From: Promineifilum sp.
GTDB taxonomy: Bacteria; Chloroflexota; Anaerolineae; Promineifilales; Promineifilaceae
Length of the DNA: 63,179 nt
Direction of reading: 5' to 3'
NCBI GenBank assembly: GCA_019454405.1
Contig: JACFOH010000011.1
Location: forward strand, 16,523-79,701
A model generated the notes under the pieces. That model did no database searches. It was given only the letters and a program-made list of their open reading frames with translations, and had not been told where the DNA came from. The position numbers and the translations under genes are program-made. Below are positions 37,225-46,226 of the stretch, one piece after another (the stretch's first letter is position 1; the number at the start of each line of letters is the position of its first letter).

Positions 37225-39162
37225 ATGAACACATTAAGGAGCCGGTTTAGAAATCCAAAATCACGACGGCAAGTGTTGATGATCGCCAGCGGGACGCTGA
37301 TCATCCTCGCTTTCGTTTCCGACGGCCTCCTGGGCTGGCGCACGGGCTACAATATCATGATGGTCCTGGCGGCGATCCTGGCCGGTTCCGACATCGCCAC
37401 ACGCGCTATCGCCAGCCTTCGCAATCGTCACATCAGTATCGAATTACTGGTCACGATCGCCACCACGGGCGCATTGATCATCGGTGAGTATTGGGAAGCG
37501 GCCGCGGTAACGTTCCTCTTCCTGTTCGGCGCTTATCTGGAAGCACGAACATTGAACCAGACTCGCCAGGTCCTCCAGGGACTCCTTGATCTAGCGCCAA
37601 CGACCGCGATCGTGTGGCGTGATGGTCGTCAACTCGAGGTCATGCCTCACGAAGTCATCGTAGGCGAGACTGTGATCGTCAAACCAGGCGGGAAAGTGGC
37701 CGTGGATGGCGAGGTCATCGACGGTCGCTCAACTGTGGATGAAAGCATGATCACCGGCGAACCGTTCCCTGAAGAGAAAGTTTCGGGGAGCGTTGTCTAT
37801 GCCGGAACCATTAATCAGGACGGCCTCCTCAAGGTCCGGGCGACGGGCGTCGGCGCGGACACGACGCTGGCGCGCATCGTGCATCGCGTTGAAGAAGCCC
37901 AGGAAGAAAAAGCGCCCACTCAGCGATTCATTGAACGGTTCGCGAAATATTACACGCCGTTAGTTATCATTCTCAGCGCGTTGACCCTGGCGATCTCCCG
38001 CGATCTCGACCTGGCGTTGACGCTTCTGGTCATCGGGTGTCCTGGCGCGCTGGTGATCTCTACGCCGATCTCAGTCGTGGCCGGTATCGGCCGTGCAGCC
38101 AAGAGCGGCATCCTCATTAAAGGGGGCGAATATCTGGAGAACGCCGGTCGGATTACCGTTGTTGCCCTGGATAAGACGGGCACGCTTACGGTCGGCAAGC
38201 CTTTCGTGACCGACGTTATCGCCTTGTTGCCGGAGAGAAGCCCCATAGGCTCATTGGCATTCATCACCAATCGCCCGGATATGCGATCAAAGAGCAATGA
38301 GCGCTGGTCTGAGGAACAAATCGACGTTCTTTATTGGGCAGCTATCGCAGAGACAGGCTCCGAGCACCCGTTGGCACGATCGATCCTGACTGAAGTAGGG
38401 CCTCACCGCGAGATCCCAGCGTCTGATGAATTCTTCACAGCTACCGGCAAAGGTATCTATGCTGATTATCAGGGGCGCCGGATCGCCGTTGGCACGCCAC
38501 TGCTCATGGAAGAACTGGAAATCCCTGTTCCGAGCGAGGCCCATGAAGCTTTGAACGAGCTGAAGGACGGGGGCAAGACGGCCGTCCTGGTGGCATTGGA
38601 TGGCATCATCACAGGTATTATCGGCATCGCTGACACCTTACGAGGCAACGCGCCGGAGATGATCCAGAAGCTAGGCTCGCTGGGGGTCGAAATCGTCATG
38701 CTCACCGGGGACGACGAGACCACAGCGCGCGCTATCGCGCGGGAAGCGGGCATCATCGATATACGCGCCGGCTTACTGCCAGATGACAAATTGAGCGCGA
38801 TCCGTGAGTTGCAGGCGGGCGGGCGCGTAGTGGCTATGGTCGGCGACGGCATCAATGATGCGCCCGCCTTGGCAGCGGCCAACATCGGCATGGCCATGGG
38901 CGCCGCCGGTACCGATATAGCTATTGAGACGGCCGATATCGCCCTGATGGCCGACGACCTCATGAAGATACCGGAAGCGATTCGCTTCTCGAAGGCCACC
39001 CTGCGTAATATCCGCCAGAACGTGGTTATCGCGCTGCTGACTGTGGCGATTCTGATGGCGGGGGTACTCCTGGGGCGGGTCCACATGGCCGGGGGGATGC
39101 TCGTCCACGAACTATCCGTGCTGGTTGTCATCCTGAACGGGATGCGCCTGTTGAAACTCTAG
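37225..39162 (+). CDS. P1B-type heavy-metal ATPase with CPG membrane motif
   Basis: A 645-residue metal pump. Motifs: TGEPFP in the actuator domain, the phosphorylated Asp316 in DKTGTLT, SEHPLARSI near 376 with the P1B-specific HP pair, and GDGINDAPAL. The ion-binding membrane motif is IGCPGALVIS with Cys272-Pro-Gly, rather than the CPC of Cu+ and Cd2+/Zn2+ pumps or SPC/CPH of others. The N-terminal HMA domain is missing and is supplied by the small gene upstream. The motif is at odds with a simple copper assignment, so the metal is left open. The terminator at 39184 ends the transcript. Confidence 0.88.
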   Translation: MNTLRSRFRNPKSRRQVLMIASGTLIILAFVSDGLLGWRTGYNIMMVLAAILAGSDIATRAIASLRNRHISIELLVTIATTGALIIGEYWEAAAVTFLFLFGAYLEARTLNQTRQVLQGLLDLAPTTAIVWRDGRQLEVMPHEVIVGETVIVKPGGKVAVDGEVIDGRSTVDESMITGEPFPEEKVSGSVVYAGTINQDGLLKVRATGVGADTTLARIVHRVEEAQEEKAPTQRFIERFAKYYTPLVIILSALTLAISRDLDLALTLLVIGCPGALVISTPISVVAGIGRAAKSGILIKGGEYLENAGRITVVALDKTGTLTVGKPFVTDVIALLPERSPIGSLAFITNRPDMRSKSNERWSEEQIDVLYWAAIAETGSEHPLARSILTEVGPHREIPASDEFFTATGKGIYADYQGRRIAVGTPLLMEELEIPVPSEAHEALNELKDGGKTAVLVALDGIITGIIGIADTLRGNAPEMIQKLGSLGVEIVMLTGDDETTARAIAREAGIIDIRAGLLPDDKLSAIRELQAGGRVVAMVGDGINDAPALAAANIGMAMGAAGTDIAIETADIALMADDLMKIPEAIRFSKATLRNIRQNVVIALLTVAILMAGVLLGRVHMAGGMLVHELSVLVVILNGMRLLKL

Positions 39163-39183
39163 ATCAAATCAAGCTAGAAAAGA

Positions 39184-39215
39184 AAACAGGGACGAAGATT
39201 ATTTCGTCCCTGTTT
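39184..39215. terminator. Bidirectional terminator
   Basis: AAACAGGGACGAA and TTCGTCCCTGTTT form a 13-base-pair stem with a six-base loop. It serves the metal ATPase gene on the plus strand and, with a TTTTCT tail, the tRNA-Ala(CGC) on the minus strand. Confidence 0.88.
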
Positions 39216-39225
39216 ATCAGTCAGG

Positions 39226-39298
39226 TGGACCTGAAGGGATTCGAACCCTTGGCCTCTACAGTGCGATTGTAGCGCTCTCCCAGCTGAGCTACAGGCCC
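39226..39298 (-). tRNA. tRNA-Ala(CGC)
   Basis: A 73-base cloverleaf with the same acceptor stem (GGGCCTG/CAGGTCC, G3-U70) as the tRNA-Ala at 35595. The loop ATCGCAC carries anticodon CGC at 39265-39263. CCA is not encoded. Confidence 0.95.
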
Positions 39299-39312
39299 AA
39301 CAGCAAGATTCG

Positions 39313-39340
39313 ATTTTATCCGAGGAAGGCTAAAAGTCAA
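39313..39340 (-). promoter_or_regulatory. Promoter of tRNA-Ala(CGC)
   Basis: On the minus strand TTGACT (39340-39335), a 16-base spacer and TAAAAT (39318-39313), about 14 bases before the tRNA 5' end. Confidence 0.65.
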
Positions 39341-39371
39341 GGCGCTTGGGCGACCGTTCGCCGACAGTCGT

Positions 39372-39400
39372 TTGACTTGCCCAAGCCATAAGACTATGAT
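39372..39400 (+). promoter_or_regulatory. Promoter of the SelW-like gene
   Basis: TTGACT at 39372-39377, a 17-base spacer and TATGAT at 39395-39400. The predicted start near 39407 leaves a leader of about 38 bases before the ATG at 39445. Confidence 0.65.
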
Positions 39401-39444
39401 CTGGTGAGCGTGCGCTACGCTCGATCTGCTGGAGCCACACACCC

Positions 39445-39720
39445 ATGGAAAAATATAAGATAACCCTTGAATATTGCGTGCCCTGAAACTACTGGCCACG
39501 CGCCGCCCGTGTGGCGGACGACATCATGAGTCATTATCAGCACATCATCGAGAGTTTCTCGTTGGTTACCCAGGGCAGCGGCATATTTCGTTTCGTGGTC
39601 AATGGGCAAACCCTGTTCTCCAAAAAGGAGGTCGGCCGCCATGCTGAGCCGGGTGAAATTCTAAAGCTGTTCCAGGATCATATCGGCCTGGACATTGAGC
39701 CATATCCACAAGAGCTATAG
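39445..39720 (+). CDS. SelW/Rdx-family selenoprotein, UGA read as selenocysteine
   Basis: A 91-residue thioredoxin-like protein if the in-frame TGA at 39484-39486 is read through. It opens MEKYKITLEYCVP-U-NYWPR, giving a C-x-x-U redox motif (Cys11, Sec14) after the first beta strand, exactly where SelW, SelT and SelH carry it. After the UGA the frame stays open and keeps the family pattern: GIFRFVVNGQTLFSKKEVGR and the helix EPGEILKLFQDHIG. A stem-loop lies 16 bases after the UGA. GGAG lies ten bases before the ATG and a good promoter upstream. A Cys-to-stop mutation or sequencing error is the alternative. The function of bacterial Rdx proteins is thought to be redox control. Confidence 0.8.
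39495..39515 (+). promoter_or_regulatory. SECIS-like hairpin in the SelW-like gene
   Basis: GCCACGCG pairs with CGTGTGGC over eight base pairs (one G-U), closing the loop CCGCC. The loop begins 16 bases after the UGA, inside the usual bacterial SECIS distance, and it contains a G. It is part of the coding sequence. Confidence 0.6.
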
Positions 39721-39762
39721 AAGCCCGGGGCAGTGGCGAGCAGCCGTCGCAGCGGCCTTTTC

Positions 39763-40548
39763 TCACCCGACCCCACCCAAAAACTCAAGCACCGTTTTGT
39801 TAAACTGCTCGGCTTGATCGATCGGTGTAGCATGGCCGGAATCTTCGATGACGACTAGCCGTGCTCCCGGGATACGCTCCGTATAGGCGCGCTTGGCGTC
39901 GGCCAGCAGGTAGTCGCGATCGCCGGAGATGACAAGCGTCGGACACCGGATCGTGTCGATACGATCAAGTACGCTCCAGCCGGCTATGGCGCGCATCGCT
40001 GCCCGGTATGCTCCCGGGTCATTAGCCGACCAACGCTCGACGAGTTGTTCGCGCATGGCCGCCTGTTCGGGTTTGGGAAACAAGCGCCGGCTGATAAATT
40101 CACCGCTGCGCGCAGGGCTGAACAACTGCGCCAGGAGCAGCCGTTGTTGGAGAGCCAACCATTCGCGAATTGTGCGCGGCACCAGCGACGGGCCACTATT
40201 CACGATGACCATGCTCCGCACTCGCTCCGGGTGATCAACGGCCATTTGGAAGGCAATCATCCCGCCCATCGACAACCCAACGATATGGGTCGACTCGATA
40301 GCCAGCGCGTCAAGCATACCCAGGATATCATCAGCCATCATCGAAACGCTATACGGGCCACGCGGTTTGTCACTGCGGCCGTGCCCACGAATATCCGGGG
40401 CGATGACGCGATAATGTTGGGAGAAGGCCGGGAACTGGAAGGCCCAATCCTCGGATTGCGAGCCAAGACCATGCAGCAGGAGGAGCGGCTCGCCCTGCCC
40501 GGCGGCCTCATAATACATATTAATCCCGTTAGTGTGAACGGTCGGCAT
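39763..40548 (-). CDS. Alpha/beta hydrolase
   Basis: About 261 residues from the ATG at 40548. The nucleophile Ser lies in GLSMGGM, an oxyanion HG in LLLHGLG, the acid Asp in VISGDRDYLL, and the catalytic His in EDSGHATPIDQ. These make a complete triad of the 3-oxoadipate enol-lactonase/haloperoxidase-like group. The substrate is unknown. A much longer frame upstream in the same phase overlaps trmB and has no homology, so the inner start is used. The gene overlaps the end of trmB by 20 bases, which suggests co-expression. Confidence 0.85.
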   Translation of the reverse strand: MPTVHTNGINMYYEAAGQGEPLLLLHGLGSQSEDWAFQFPAFSQHYRVIAPDIRGHGRSDKPRGPYSVSMMADDILGMLDALAIESTHIVGLSMGGMIAFQMAVDHPERVRSMVIVNSGPSLVPRTIREWLALQQRLLLAQLFSPARSGEFISRRLFPKPEQAAMREQLVERWSANDPGAYRAAMRAIAGWSVLDRIDTIRCPTLVISGDRDYLLADAKRAYTERIPGARLVVIEDSGHATPIDQAEQFNKTVLEFLGGVG

Positions 40549-41539
40549 GATCACCCTGTAATGTTGTTTGTATGACGACAAGCGAGGGGAACTCCTCGCG
40601 CAATTGATCGACCAAGTAGCGAATCGCCAGGTGGACGCCGGGAGTCGGCCGTGGAAAGCCCACTTCAGCCAACGATATGATGATCTCTCCGGCCGGGCGG
40701 GAACGGATCTCCAGGCCAATACGCTGCTGGATCGGATCTTCGTTGACATAGGTCTCAATCAAGAGCTTGCCGTCATGGAATGATTGATAAGCGTCGATAT
40801 AGCGAATGCGGGTAGATTCCAATTCAATAACCGTGGGTCGGATGTGGCGACCGATTTCGGTCAAGTCAGCCGGCAGGCGCAGAACAACATGAGGCATAGG
40901 CAACTCCACGGGAAAAGGGAACGAATTGTCGATAGGTGCATCGTTGCGCCGCCATTTGAAATAGCGCGGGGTGCGTCCCTCGCTCAAGGCGACTTGCTCG
41001 TACTTCGTCCGTACCCGGCCGGAATCATCGTAAGAGAAGGGCGTATCCTGTCGGCTACTGAAATGTGGCGAGCGTGACAGGCACATGGCGATCTGGCCGG
41101 CATAATCATCATGATCAGTGGCAATATCAAGATCGGCCCCTGACGCCATACGCGTAGCTAACAGGCGCAGAAAGGTGTCATCGATCAGACGGCGATCAAA
41201 ATGATCTTTCTTGGGCCACGGGTCGGGATAATTGATGATGACGCCGGCGATCGATCCCGGCTCACATAAAGCCTGAAGTACAGCTTCGGCCGAAGCCTGC
41301 ATCAAGATCACCCTCGATAGATCTTCTCGATGGACCTTCCGGGCTGCCCTGCGAATCGATGGAATAGAGATCTCCAGGCCGAGCAAGTTAACATCCGGCC
41401 GCCGGCGGGCCATATCGACCAGGAACAAACCGCTTCCGAAGCCGATTTCGACGACCAGTGGCGCGGGACGGCCGAAGAGCGCCGCCCAATCAGCGGGCCA
41501 AGGCAATTGCTCCACCTTATACCAATCATTACGAGACAT
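40529..41539 (-). CDS. trmB: tRNA (guanine-N7)-methyltransferase with a C-terminal extension
   Basis: A 336-residue protein. Residues 1 to about 215 are TrmB: SAM-binding VVEIGFGSGLFL at 29-40, LGLEISIPSIRRA, INYPDPWPKKDHFDRRLI, which is the family signature, and TDHDDYA. It would form m7G46 in tRNA variable loops. The last 120 residues (from about 215) form an extra beta-rich domain with LESTRIRYIDAYQSFHDGKL and EIIISLAEVGFPRPTPGVH. E. coli and B. subtilis TrmB lack it. I cannot name this domain. Confidence 0.88.
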   Translation of the reverse strand: MSRNDWYKVEQLPWPADWAALFGRPAPLVVEIGFGSGLFLVDMARRRPDVNLLGLEISIPSIRRAARKVHREDLSRVILMQASAEAVLQALCEPGSIAGVIINYPDPWPKKDHFDRRLIDDTFLRLLATRMASGADLDIATDHDDYAGQIAMCLSRSPHFSSRQDTPFSYDDSGRVRTKYEQVALSEGRTPRYFKWRRNDAPIDNSFPFPVELPMPHVVLRLPADLTEIGRHIRPTVIELESTRIRYIDAYQSFHDGKLLIETYVNEDPIQQRIGLEIRSRPAGEIIISLAEVGFPRPTPGVHLAIRYLVDQLREEFPSLVVIQTTLQGDHADRSH

Positions 41540-41645
41540 CGAGGCGATTATATGCTCGCAAATCAGGCCGGCAAATCACTAGTTGCGTAGAACTCTGCTC
41601 TGGGTCACAATAACCCTCCCTATCAAAATAACGAATTGAGGCAAT

Positions 41646-42536
41646 ATGCAGCGCGAAATACGCATTTTAGGCGTGCCTATGGACTTGGGCACCAATCGAC
41701 GAGGCGTGGATACCGGGCCGAGTGCCGTCCGTTACGCCAACCTGAAGGCCAGGCTTGAGCAGTTAGGGCACGTCGTCCATGACGAGGGCAACGTGGCCGT
41801 TCTAAACCCGGAAGAACGTGCCGCCAGAGGAAGCGACAAGCGACAACACGCTGTCGCAGCCATTTGCCAGACGGTTTACGAAAGAGCCGTTCCGTGGATC
41901 GCCGACGATAATTTTGCTATATTTTTAGGCGGAGATCACAGTATGAGCATAGGGTCAGTGGCGGCCGCGGCGACGCGAGGGCCGATTGGGATGATATGGA
42001 TCGATGCTCACAGTGACTTCAATATTCCGGAAACATCGCCCAGCGGCAACATCCATGGGATGCCCGTCGCAGCTATTATCGGCGAAGGACCCGAAGAGCT
42101 GATCAATATCGGTTCCCCCGGCCCAACATTGAAGCCGGCACAAATTGTGCAAATCGGCATACGCAATCTGGATACTATTGAGCGAGAGCGATTAACCCGC
42201 AGCGGGATTCACGTTTTCACGATGCGTCATGTAGATGAATTCGGCATAGGAGTCGTTGCTCGTCAAGCCCTCGATCGCCTGCGTCACCTGCCGCGCCTTC
42301 ATGTGAGCCTCGACATGGACAGCCTCGACCCGGCCGAGGCGCCCGGCGTGGGTACCCCGGTACCCGGCGGACTAACATACCGTGAAGCGCATCTGTTGAT
42401 GGAGATCCTGGGCGATAGTGGTCGCGTAGAATCATTGGATATCGTTGAGATTAACCCCATCCTGGACGACAGGAATCAGACGGCCGAGCTTTCCGTCGGG
42501 CTTACCGCATCGCTGCTCGGCCAAAGAATTTTGTAA
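41646..42536 (+). CDS. rocF: Arginase
   Basis: A 296-residue ureohydrolase that splits L-arginine to ornithine and urea. The two-manganese site is complete: GGDHSMSIG near 97, WIDAHSDFN near 119-127, and SLDMDSLDP near 222-230. [17 protein letters not shown] at the N-terminus and HGMPVA are typical of arginase rather than agmatinase. It follows trmB divergently. GAGGCAA precedes the ATG. The downstream ABC gene starts 15 bases after the stop and may share the transcript. Confidence 0.93.
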   Translation: MQREIRILGVPMDLGTNRRGVDTGPSAVRYANLKARLEQLGHVVHDEGNVAVLNPEERAARGSDKRQHAVAAICQTVYERAVPWIADDNFAIFLGGDHSMSIGSVAAAATRGPIGMIWIDAHSDFNIPETSPSGNIHGMPVAAIIGEGPEELINIGSPGPTLKPAQIVQIGIRNLDTIERERLTRSGIHVFTMRHVDEFGIGVVARQALDRLRHLPRLHVSLDMDSLDPAEAPGVGTPVPGGLTYREAHLLMEILGDSGRVESLDIVEINPILDDRNQTAELSVGLTASLLGQRIL

Positions 42537-42551
42537 TACTCAGATCAATTT

Positions 42552-44363
42552 ATGGCAAGAATCACCGCTGTACTAGAAGCCGAACGATACGACCGCGTTT
42601 ATAGCGACAAGGAACTAGTCGCTCGAATTCTCCATTATTTCAAGCCCTACAAAGCGAAGGTAGTGGTCATCACCATCGCCATTTTTATCATGGCCATCAT
42701 GGGGGCGGCCCTGCCGATCATCATCGCCAGAAGTCTTGGCGATGCCACAAAAGCCGGCTTCCCTGCCGTCCTGGCTTCACTCGTACTCATCATGGGCGTC
42801 GGTGTGTGGGGCATGATGCTCATCCGACGCTATCTGACGGCCCAGGTAGTGGCTGATGTCTTAATGACTATGCGTAACGACGCCTTCAACGCCGCCATGA
42901 CGCAGGATTTATCTTTTTTCGATGAGTACTCGACTGGTCGAATCGTCAGCCGGATCACAAGCGACACGCAAGATTTCGGTGATGTCGTTACGATCGCTAC
43001 AGACGTCATTAATCAATTAGCAACGGCGTTTATCCTGATATTCGTCCTGTTCACGATCAACGTCCCCTTAACCTTGGCCGTCCTGATCATGACGCCCGTC
43101 GTCGTTGTCGTCGCCCTGGCATTTCGTCGAATGGCGCGTGATGTAACCCGGCAAAGTTCGCGCGTCCTGGCGGAAGTCAACAAAGCCATCCAGGAAGCGG
43201 TCAGCGGTATCCGGGTAGCCAAGAATTACCGGCAAGAAGGGGCCATCTACGGTGAGTTCCTCGACGTCAATGATTCGGCATATCGAATCAACATTCGCCG
43301 CGCCTTTGTATTGGCTAATATTTACCCCTCGCTAAACGCCCTGGCCGGCGTAGGGACCGCGGCATTGGTCTATTTCGGCGGGCGTAGCGCCATTGCCGGG
43401 ATCATCTCCATCGCCTCATGGTACCTCTTTGTCACTACTGTGGACAGCTTCTGGTTCCCCATCACAAACCTGTCTGCTTTCTGGAGTCAATTCCAGGTCG
43501 GTTTGGCATCCACTGAGCGTGTATTCGGTCTCATCGACGCAGAATCAAGCGTCATACAGACCGACTCTATCGTGGTTGGCGATCTGCGAGGAGACATTCG
43601 TTTCGATCACGTCACCTTCCGCTACTCGGAAAAGGAACAGATCCTTGACGACTTCAACTTACATATTCAGCCAGGTGAAAGCGTAGCCCTGGTTGGGCAC
43701 ACCGGAGCGGGCAAATCAAGCATCATCAGGCTAATCGCCCGGTTCTATGAATTCCAGGAAGGGCAAATCACGGTCGACGGCGGGGATATACGCACTTACG
43801 ATCTGAGGAGCTACCGCAGCCATATCGGCATCGTATCGCAAATGCCATTCCTCTTTGCGGGCACCGTGGCTGATAATATTCGCTACGCTGTTCCGGACGC
43901 GACCGATGATCAAATCGAAGCCGTGGCACGACGCATCGGCGAAGGGGAGTGGCTGGAAACATTACCGGACGGCATTTATAGCGACGTCGGCGAGCGTGGC
44001 AGTCGCTTGTCGATGGGACAGCGTCAGCTGGTCGCCCTGACGCGCGTGCTGCTGCAAGCGCCGTGTATCTTCGTTCTCGACGAGGCGACGGCCAGCGTAG
44101 ATCCGTTCACGGAATCACAAATCCAGCATGCGCTCGATCTGATCATGGCTAACAGCACGGCGATCATCATCGCTCATCGTCTATCAACCGTGCGCTCGGC
44201 CGACCGCATCATCGTTCTGCAAAAAGGGCGAATCATCGAGGAAGGCAGCCATCAAACGTTGATGAAAGCCGGGGGACACTACTCGGAACTATACGACACA
44301 TACTTCCGCCACCAATCGCCCCAAGCGATGCGTGCTCCGGCGTGGGGATCGTCCAGCGACTAA
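42552..44363 (+). CDS. ABC exporter, fused permease and ATPase
   Basis: A 603-residue half transporter. Residues about 30-330 form six membrane helices; the ATPase domain from about 350 has Walker A GHTGAGKSS, signature SRLSMGQRQ (SMGQ in place of SGGQ), Walker B IFVLDEATASVD and the switch His in IIIAHRLSTV. It would work as a homodimer that exports a lipid, drug or peptide. No second half-transporter gene adjoins it, and no substrate can be inferred. A short gap of 15 bases separates it from the arginase gene. Confidence 0.9.
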   Translation: MARITAVLEAERYDRVYSDKELVARILHYFKPYKAKVVVITIAIFIMAIMGAALPIIIARSLGDATKAGFPAVLASLVLIMGVGVWGMMLIRRYLTAQVVADVLMTMRNDAFNAAMTQDLSFFDEYSTGRIVSRITSDTQDFGDVVTIATDVINQLATAFILIFVLFTINVPLTLAVLIMTPVVVVVALAFRRMARDVTRQSSRVLAEVNKAIQEAVSGIRVAKNYRQEGAIYGEFLDVNDSAYRINIRRAFVLANIYPSLNALAGVGTAALVYFGGRSAIAGIISIASWYLFVTTVDSFWFPITNLSAFWSQFQVGLASTERVFGLIDAESSVIQTDSIVVGDLRGDIRFDHVTFRYSEKEQILDDFNLHIQPGESVALVGHTGAGKSSIIRLIARFYEFQEGQITVDGGDIRTYDLRSYRSHIGIVSQMPFLFAGTVADNIRYAVPDATDDQIEAVARRIGEGEWLETLPDGIYSDVGERGSRLSMGQRQLVALTRVLLQAPCIFVLDEATASVDPFTESQIQHALDLIMANSTAIIIAHRLSTVRSADRIIVLQKGRIIEEGSHQTLMKAGGHYSELYDTYFRHQSPQAMRAPAWGSSSD

Positions 44364-44403
44364 GATACAGTTGGGTCAAGGAAATATAAACAATCGGAGG
44401 CGA

Positions 44404-45036
44404 TCAAGGCTCCGGTTCGTTCACGGTGAGGAAATCGCGGGCGACCCATCCTTCATCACCGGCCTCGGTGCGTACCTGCTGCCAAACAAGATCATCGGTT
44501 GTCTCCTGTCCCGCCAGCAGAGTCACCACGACGCCATCCAACAGCCACTCGAGTTGCTCGCCACTGGTGCTCGGAGCGCCGCGCAACCAGACCCCCACCC
44601 CGCTACTGACCACGGCTGTGATCGGCGCAGAAGTAGCCGTAGGGACAATCGTCGCCTCCGGAGAGGGTGATGCAGGAGGATCAGTAGGGATAATTTCGAC
44701 CGTGGGGCCGATGGTCGGCGCAATTTGCGGGGCAGGCTCCTGCGTCAATGTGACCTCGGGGGTAGGTGTAGCCGCCGGGACAAGGCTTGTAATAGCGCGC
44801 GAAACAAACGGCCGGGCGGCGAACAGGCCAAGGAAAATAAGCCCGACAATAAAGAGGGTCGCCGCACGAACAAGGCTTACCTGACTGGCGCGCTTGACTT
44901 CCACCTGCCCCACATTATACATTTGGCGTTGGACTCTGGATTTTGAACCGATGCCCCTTACAGCGTAGTAAAAGGCCCCCAGCATCGCCAATCCGGCCAA
45001 GACCAAAAGTACAATGTTTAATACCGTCGTCGTCAC
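44404..45036 (-). CDS. Membrane protein with C-terminal SH3b domain
   Basis: A 210-residue protein with a membrane helix at about 5-25, a basic cytoplasmic loop, a second helix at about 57-75 and then a Pro/Thr-rich stretch of about 60 residues. The last 70 residues form an SH3-like domain: GVGVWLRGAPSTSGEQLEWL and DEGWVARDFL. The domain would lie outside the membrane, probably at the cell wall. It converges on the ABC exporter gene and follows mazG by 21 bases on the same strand. Function unknown. Confidence 0.68.
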   Translation of the reverse strand: MTTTVLNIVLLVLAGLAMLGAFYYAVRGIGSKSRVQRQMYNVGQVEVKRASQVSLVRAATLFIVGLIFLGLFAARPFVSRAITSLVPAATPTPEVTLTQEPAPQIAPTIGPTVEIIPTDPPASPSPEATIVPTATSAPITAVVSSGVGVWLRGAPSTSGEQLEWLLDGVVVTLLAGQETTDDLVWQQVRTEAGDEGWVARDFLTVNEPEP

Positions 45037-45057
45037 AATCGTTTCGAAGAACTTAAA

Positions 45058-46218
45058 TCAGGATGGTTCGTCTTGAACTGTATCAGCTACGGTAGTTTGC
45101 GCAAGGATCGCCTTAGCTTCCTCCCATAAAGCATCCAGTGCATCAAAGGGTAAAACACTTAGCGTGAGGTCACGGTCAGCCGCCAAACGTTCTACCTGAC
45201 GAAAACGGCGACCGAATCGCTCGTTCGCCTCACGCAAGGCGCTTTCCGCGTCGACATTTAGCCATAAGCCCAAATTGGCGACAACGAACAGCACATCGCC
45301 CAATTCAAGTTGCAATTCTTCCGGGGTAGTTGCTTGACGCACTTCCTGAACTTCTTCGGCCAGCTTATCGTACACACCGGAAATATCGGGCCAATCGAAG
45401 CCCGTCCCGGCAACTTTTTTCTGAATTTTCTGCGACCGAGCCAGGGCAGGCAGATTCGCAAGAATCCCATCCAGTGCAGATGGAGTCTGGTCTTTAGGTT
45501 GTCCGGCCTTTTCCTGCTGCTTAATTATCTCCCAATTGCGCAAGACCTGGGCCGAGTTGGAAACTTGCCAATCACCCCAGACGTGTGGATGACGGCGTTT
45601 GAGCTTGGCTTCGATACCGGCCAGAACATCGGATAGAGTGAACTGGCCGGCTTCGGCCGCCATCCGCGTCTGCATGACAACATGGTAAAGAAGATCGCCA
45701 AGCTCCTCACGAAGGTTTTCCGTGTCTCCCGTATCCAGCGCAGCGAGAACCTCATACGCCTCTTCCAGGAAGCCTTCGCGCAGGCTCTGGGGCGTTTGTT
45801 CCTGATCCCAGGGGCAACCGCCGGGCTGTCGCAGAACCGAGACCGATTCGGCTAGCGCCGGCAAGCTGGATTTCAATGGCAGCGGGGGAACATAGAGGCT
45901 CGCCCGATCATCAACATATTCGCTATCACTGATATCAGAGAGCGGTAGCCACTCAACACCCGGCTCACTGTCATCGCCGGCGCGAACCAGCGCGACTTGA
46001 TGTCCGGCCGGGTAGACGCTCATCAGCAACAAGCTCATCTTTCCCACTAGCGCGCGATCCCGAACTTGAATCAACAGCGCAGGAACGTCCGGGTTAATGG
46101 GCGGATAGGACATGGCCTCGAGTTCTGCGGCATCGAATAATTGCAGGCCACCGAGGATCTCAATGCCTAGCTGGGCCACAGCAGGTTGGACAAGGCTCAA
46201 GCCGGTAATGATAGTCAT
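45058..46218 (-). CDS. mazG: MazG nucleotide pyrophosphohydrolase with a partial tetrapyrrole-methylase-like N-terminus
   Basis: A 386-residue protein. From about residue 125 it holds two MazG repeats: CPWDQEQTPQSLREGFLEEA, ELGDLLYHVVMQ, and then EEVQEVRQ and LELGDVLFVVANL. These hydrolyse (d)NTPs to monophosphates and clean aberrant nucleotides. The first 115 residues match the C-terminal half of the methylase domain fused to MazG in B. subtilis YabN: GLSLVQPAVAQLGIEILGGL and ALLIQVRDRALVGKMSLLLM. The N-terminal half with the SAM-binding loop is missing, and only 62 bases separate the start from rpsI. It probably lacks methylase activity. Confidence 0.85.
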   Translation of the reverse strand: MTIITGLSLVQPAVAQLGIEILGGLQLFDAAELEAMSYPPINPDVPALLIQVRDRALVGKMSLLLMSVYPAGHQVALVRAGDDSEPGVEWLPLSDISDSEYVDDRASLYVPPLPLKSSLPALAESVSVLRQPGGCPWDQEQTPQSLREGFLEEAYEVLAALDTGDTENLREELGDLLYHVVMQTRMAAEAGQFTLSDVLAGIEAKLKRRHPHVWGDWQVSNSAQVLRNWEIIKQQEKAGQPKDQTPSALDGILANLPALARSQKIQKKVAGTGFDWPDISGVYDKLAEEVQEVRQATTPEELQLELGDVLFVVANLGLWLNVDAESALREANERFGRRFRQVERLAADRDLTLSVLPFDALDALWEEAKAILAQTTVADTVQDEPS

Positions 46219-46226
46219 ATCAACGG

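Noticed and set aside
39221..39499. A 92-residue minus-strand frame
   Set aside because: It runs through tRNA-Ala(CGC) and the start of the SelW-like gene and has no protein-like features.
39511..39720. Gene starting at the GTG after the UGA
   Set aside because: That start has no ribosome site and would remove the conserved redox motif and first strand, which are encoded in frame upstream.
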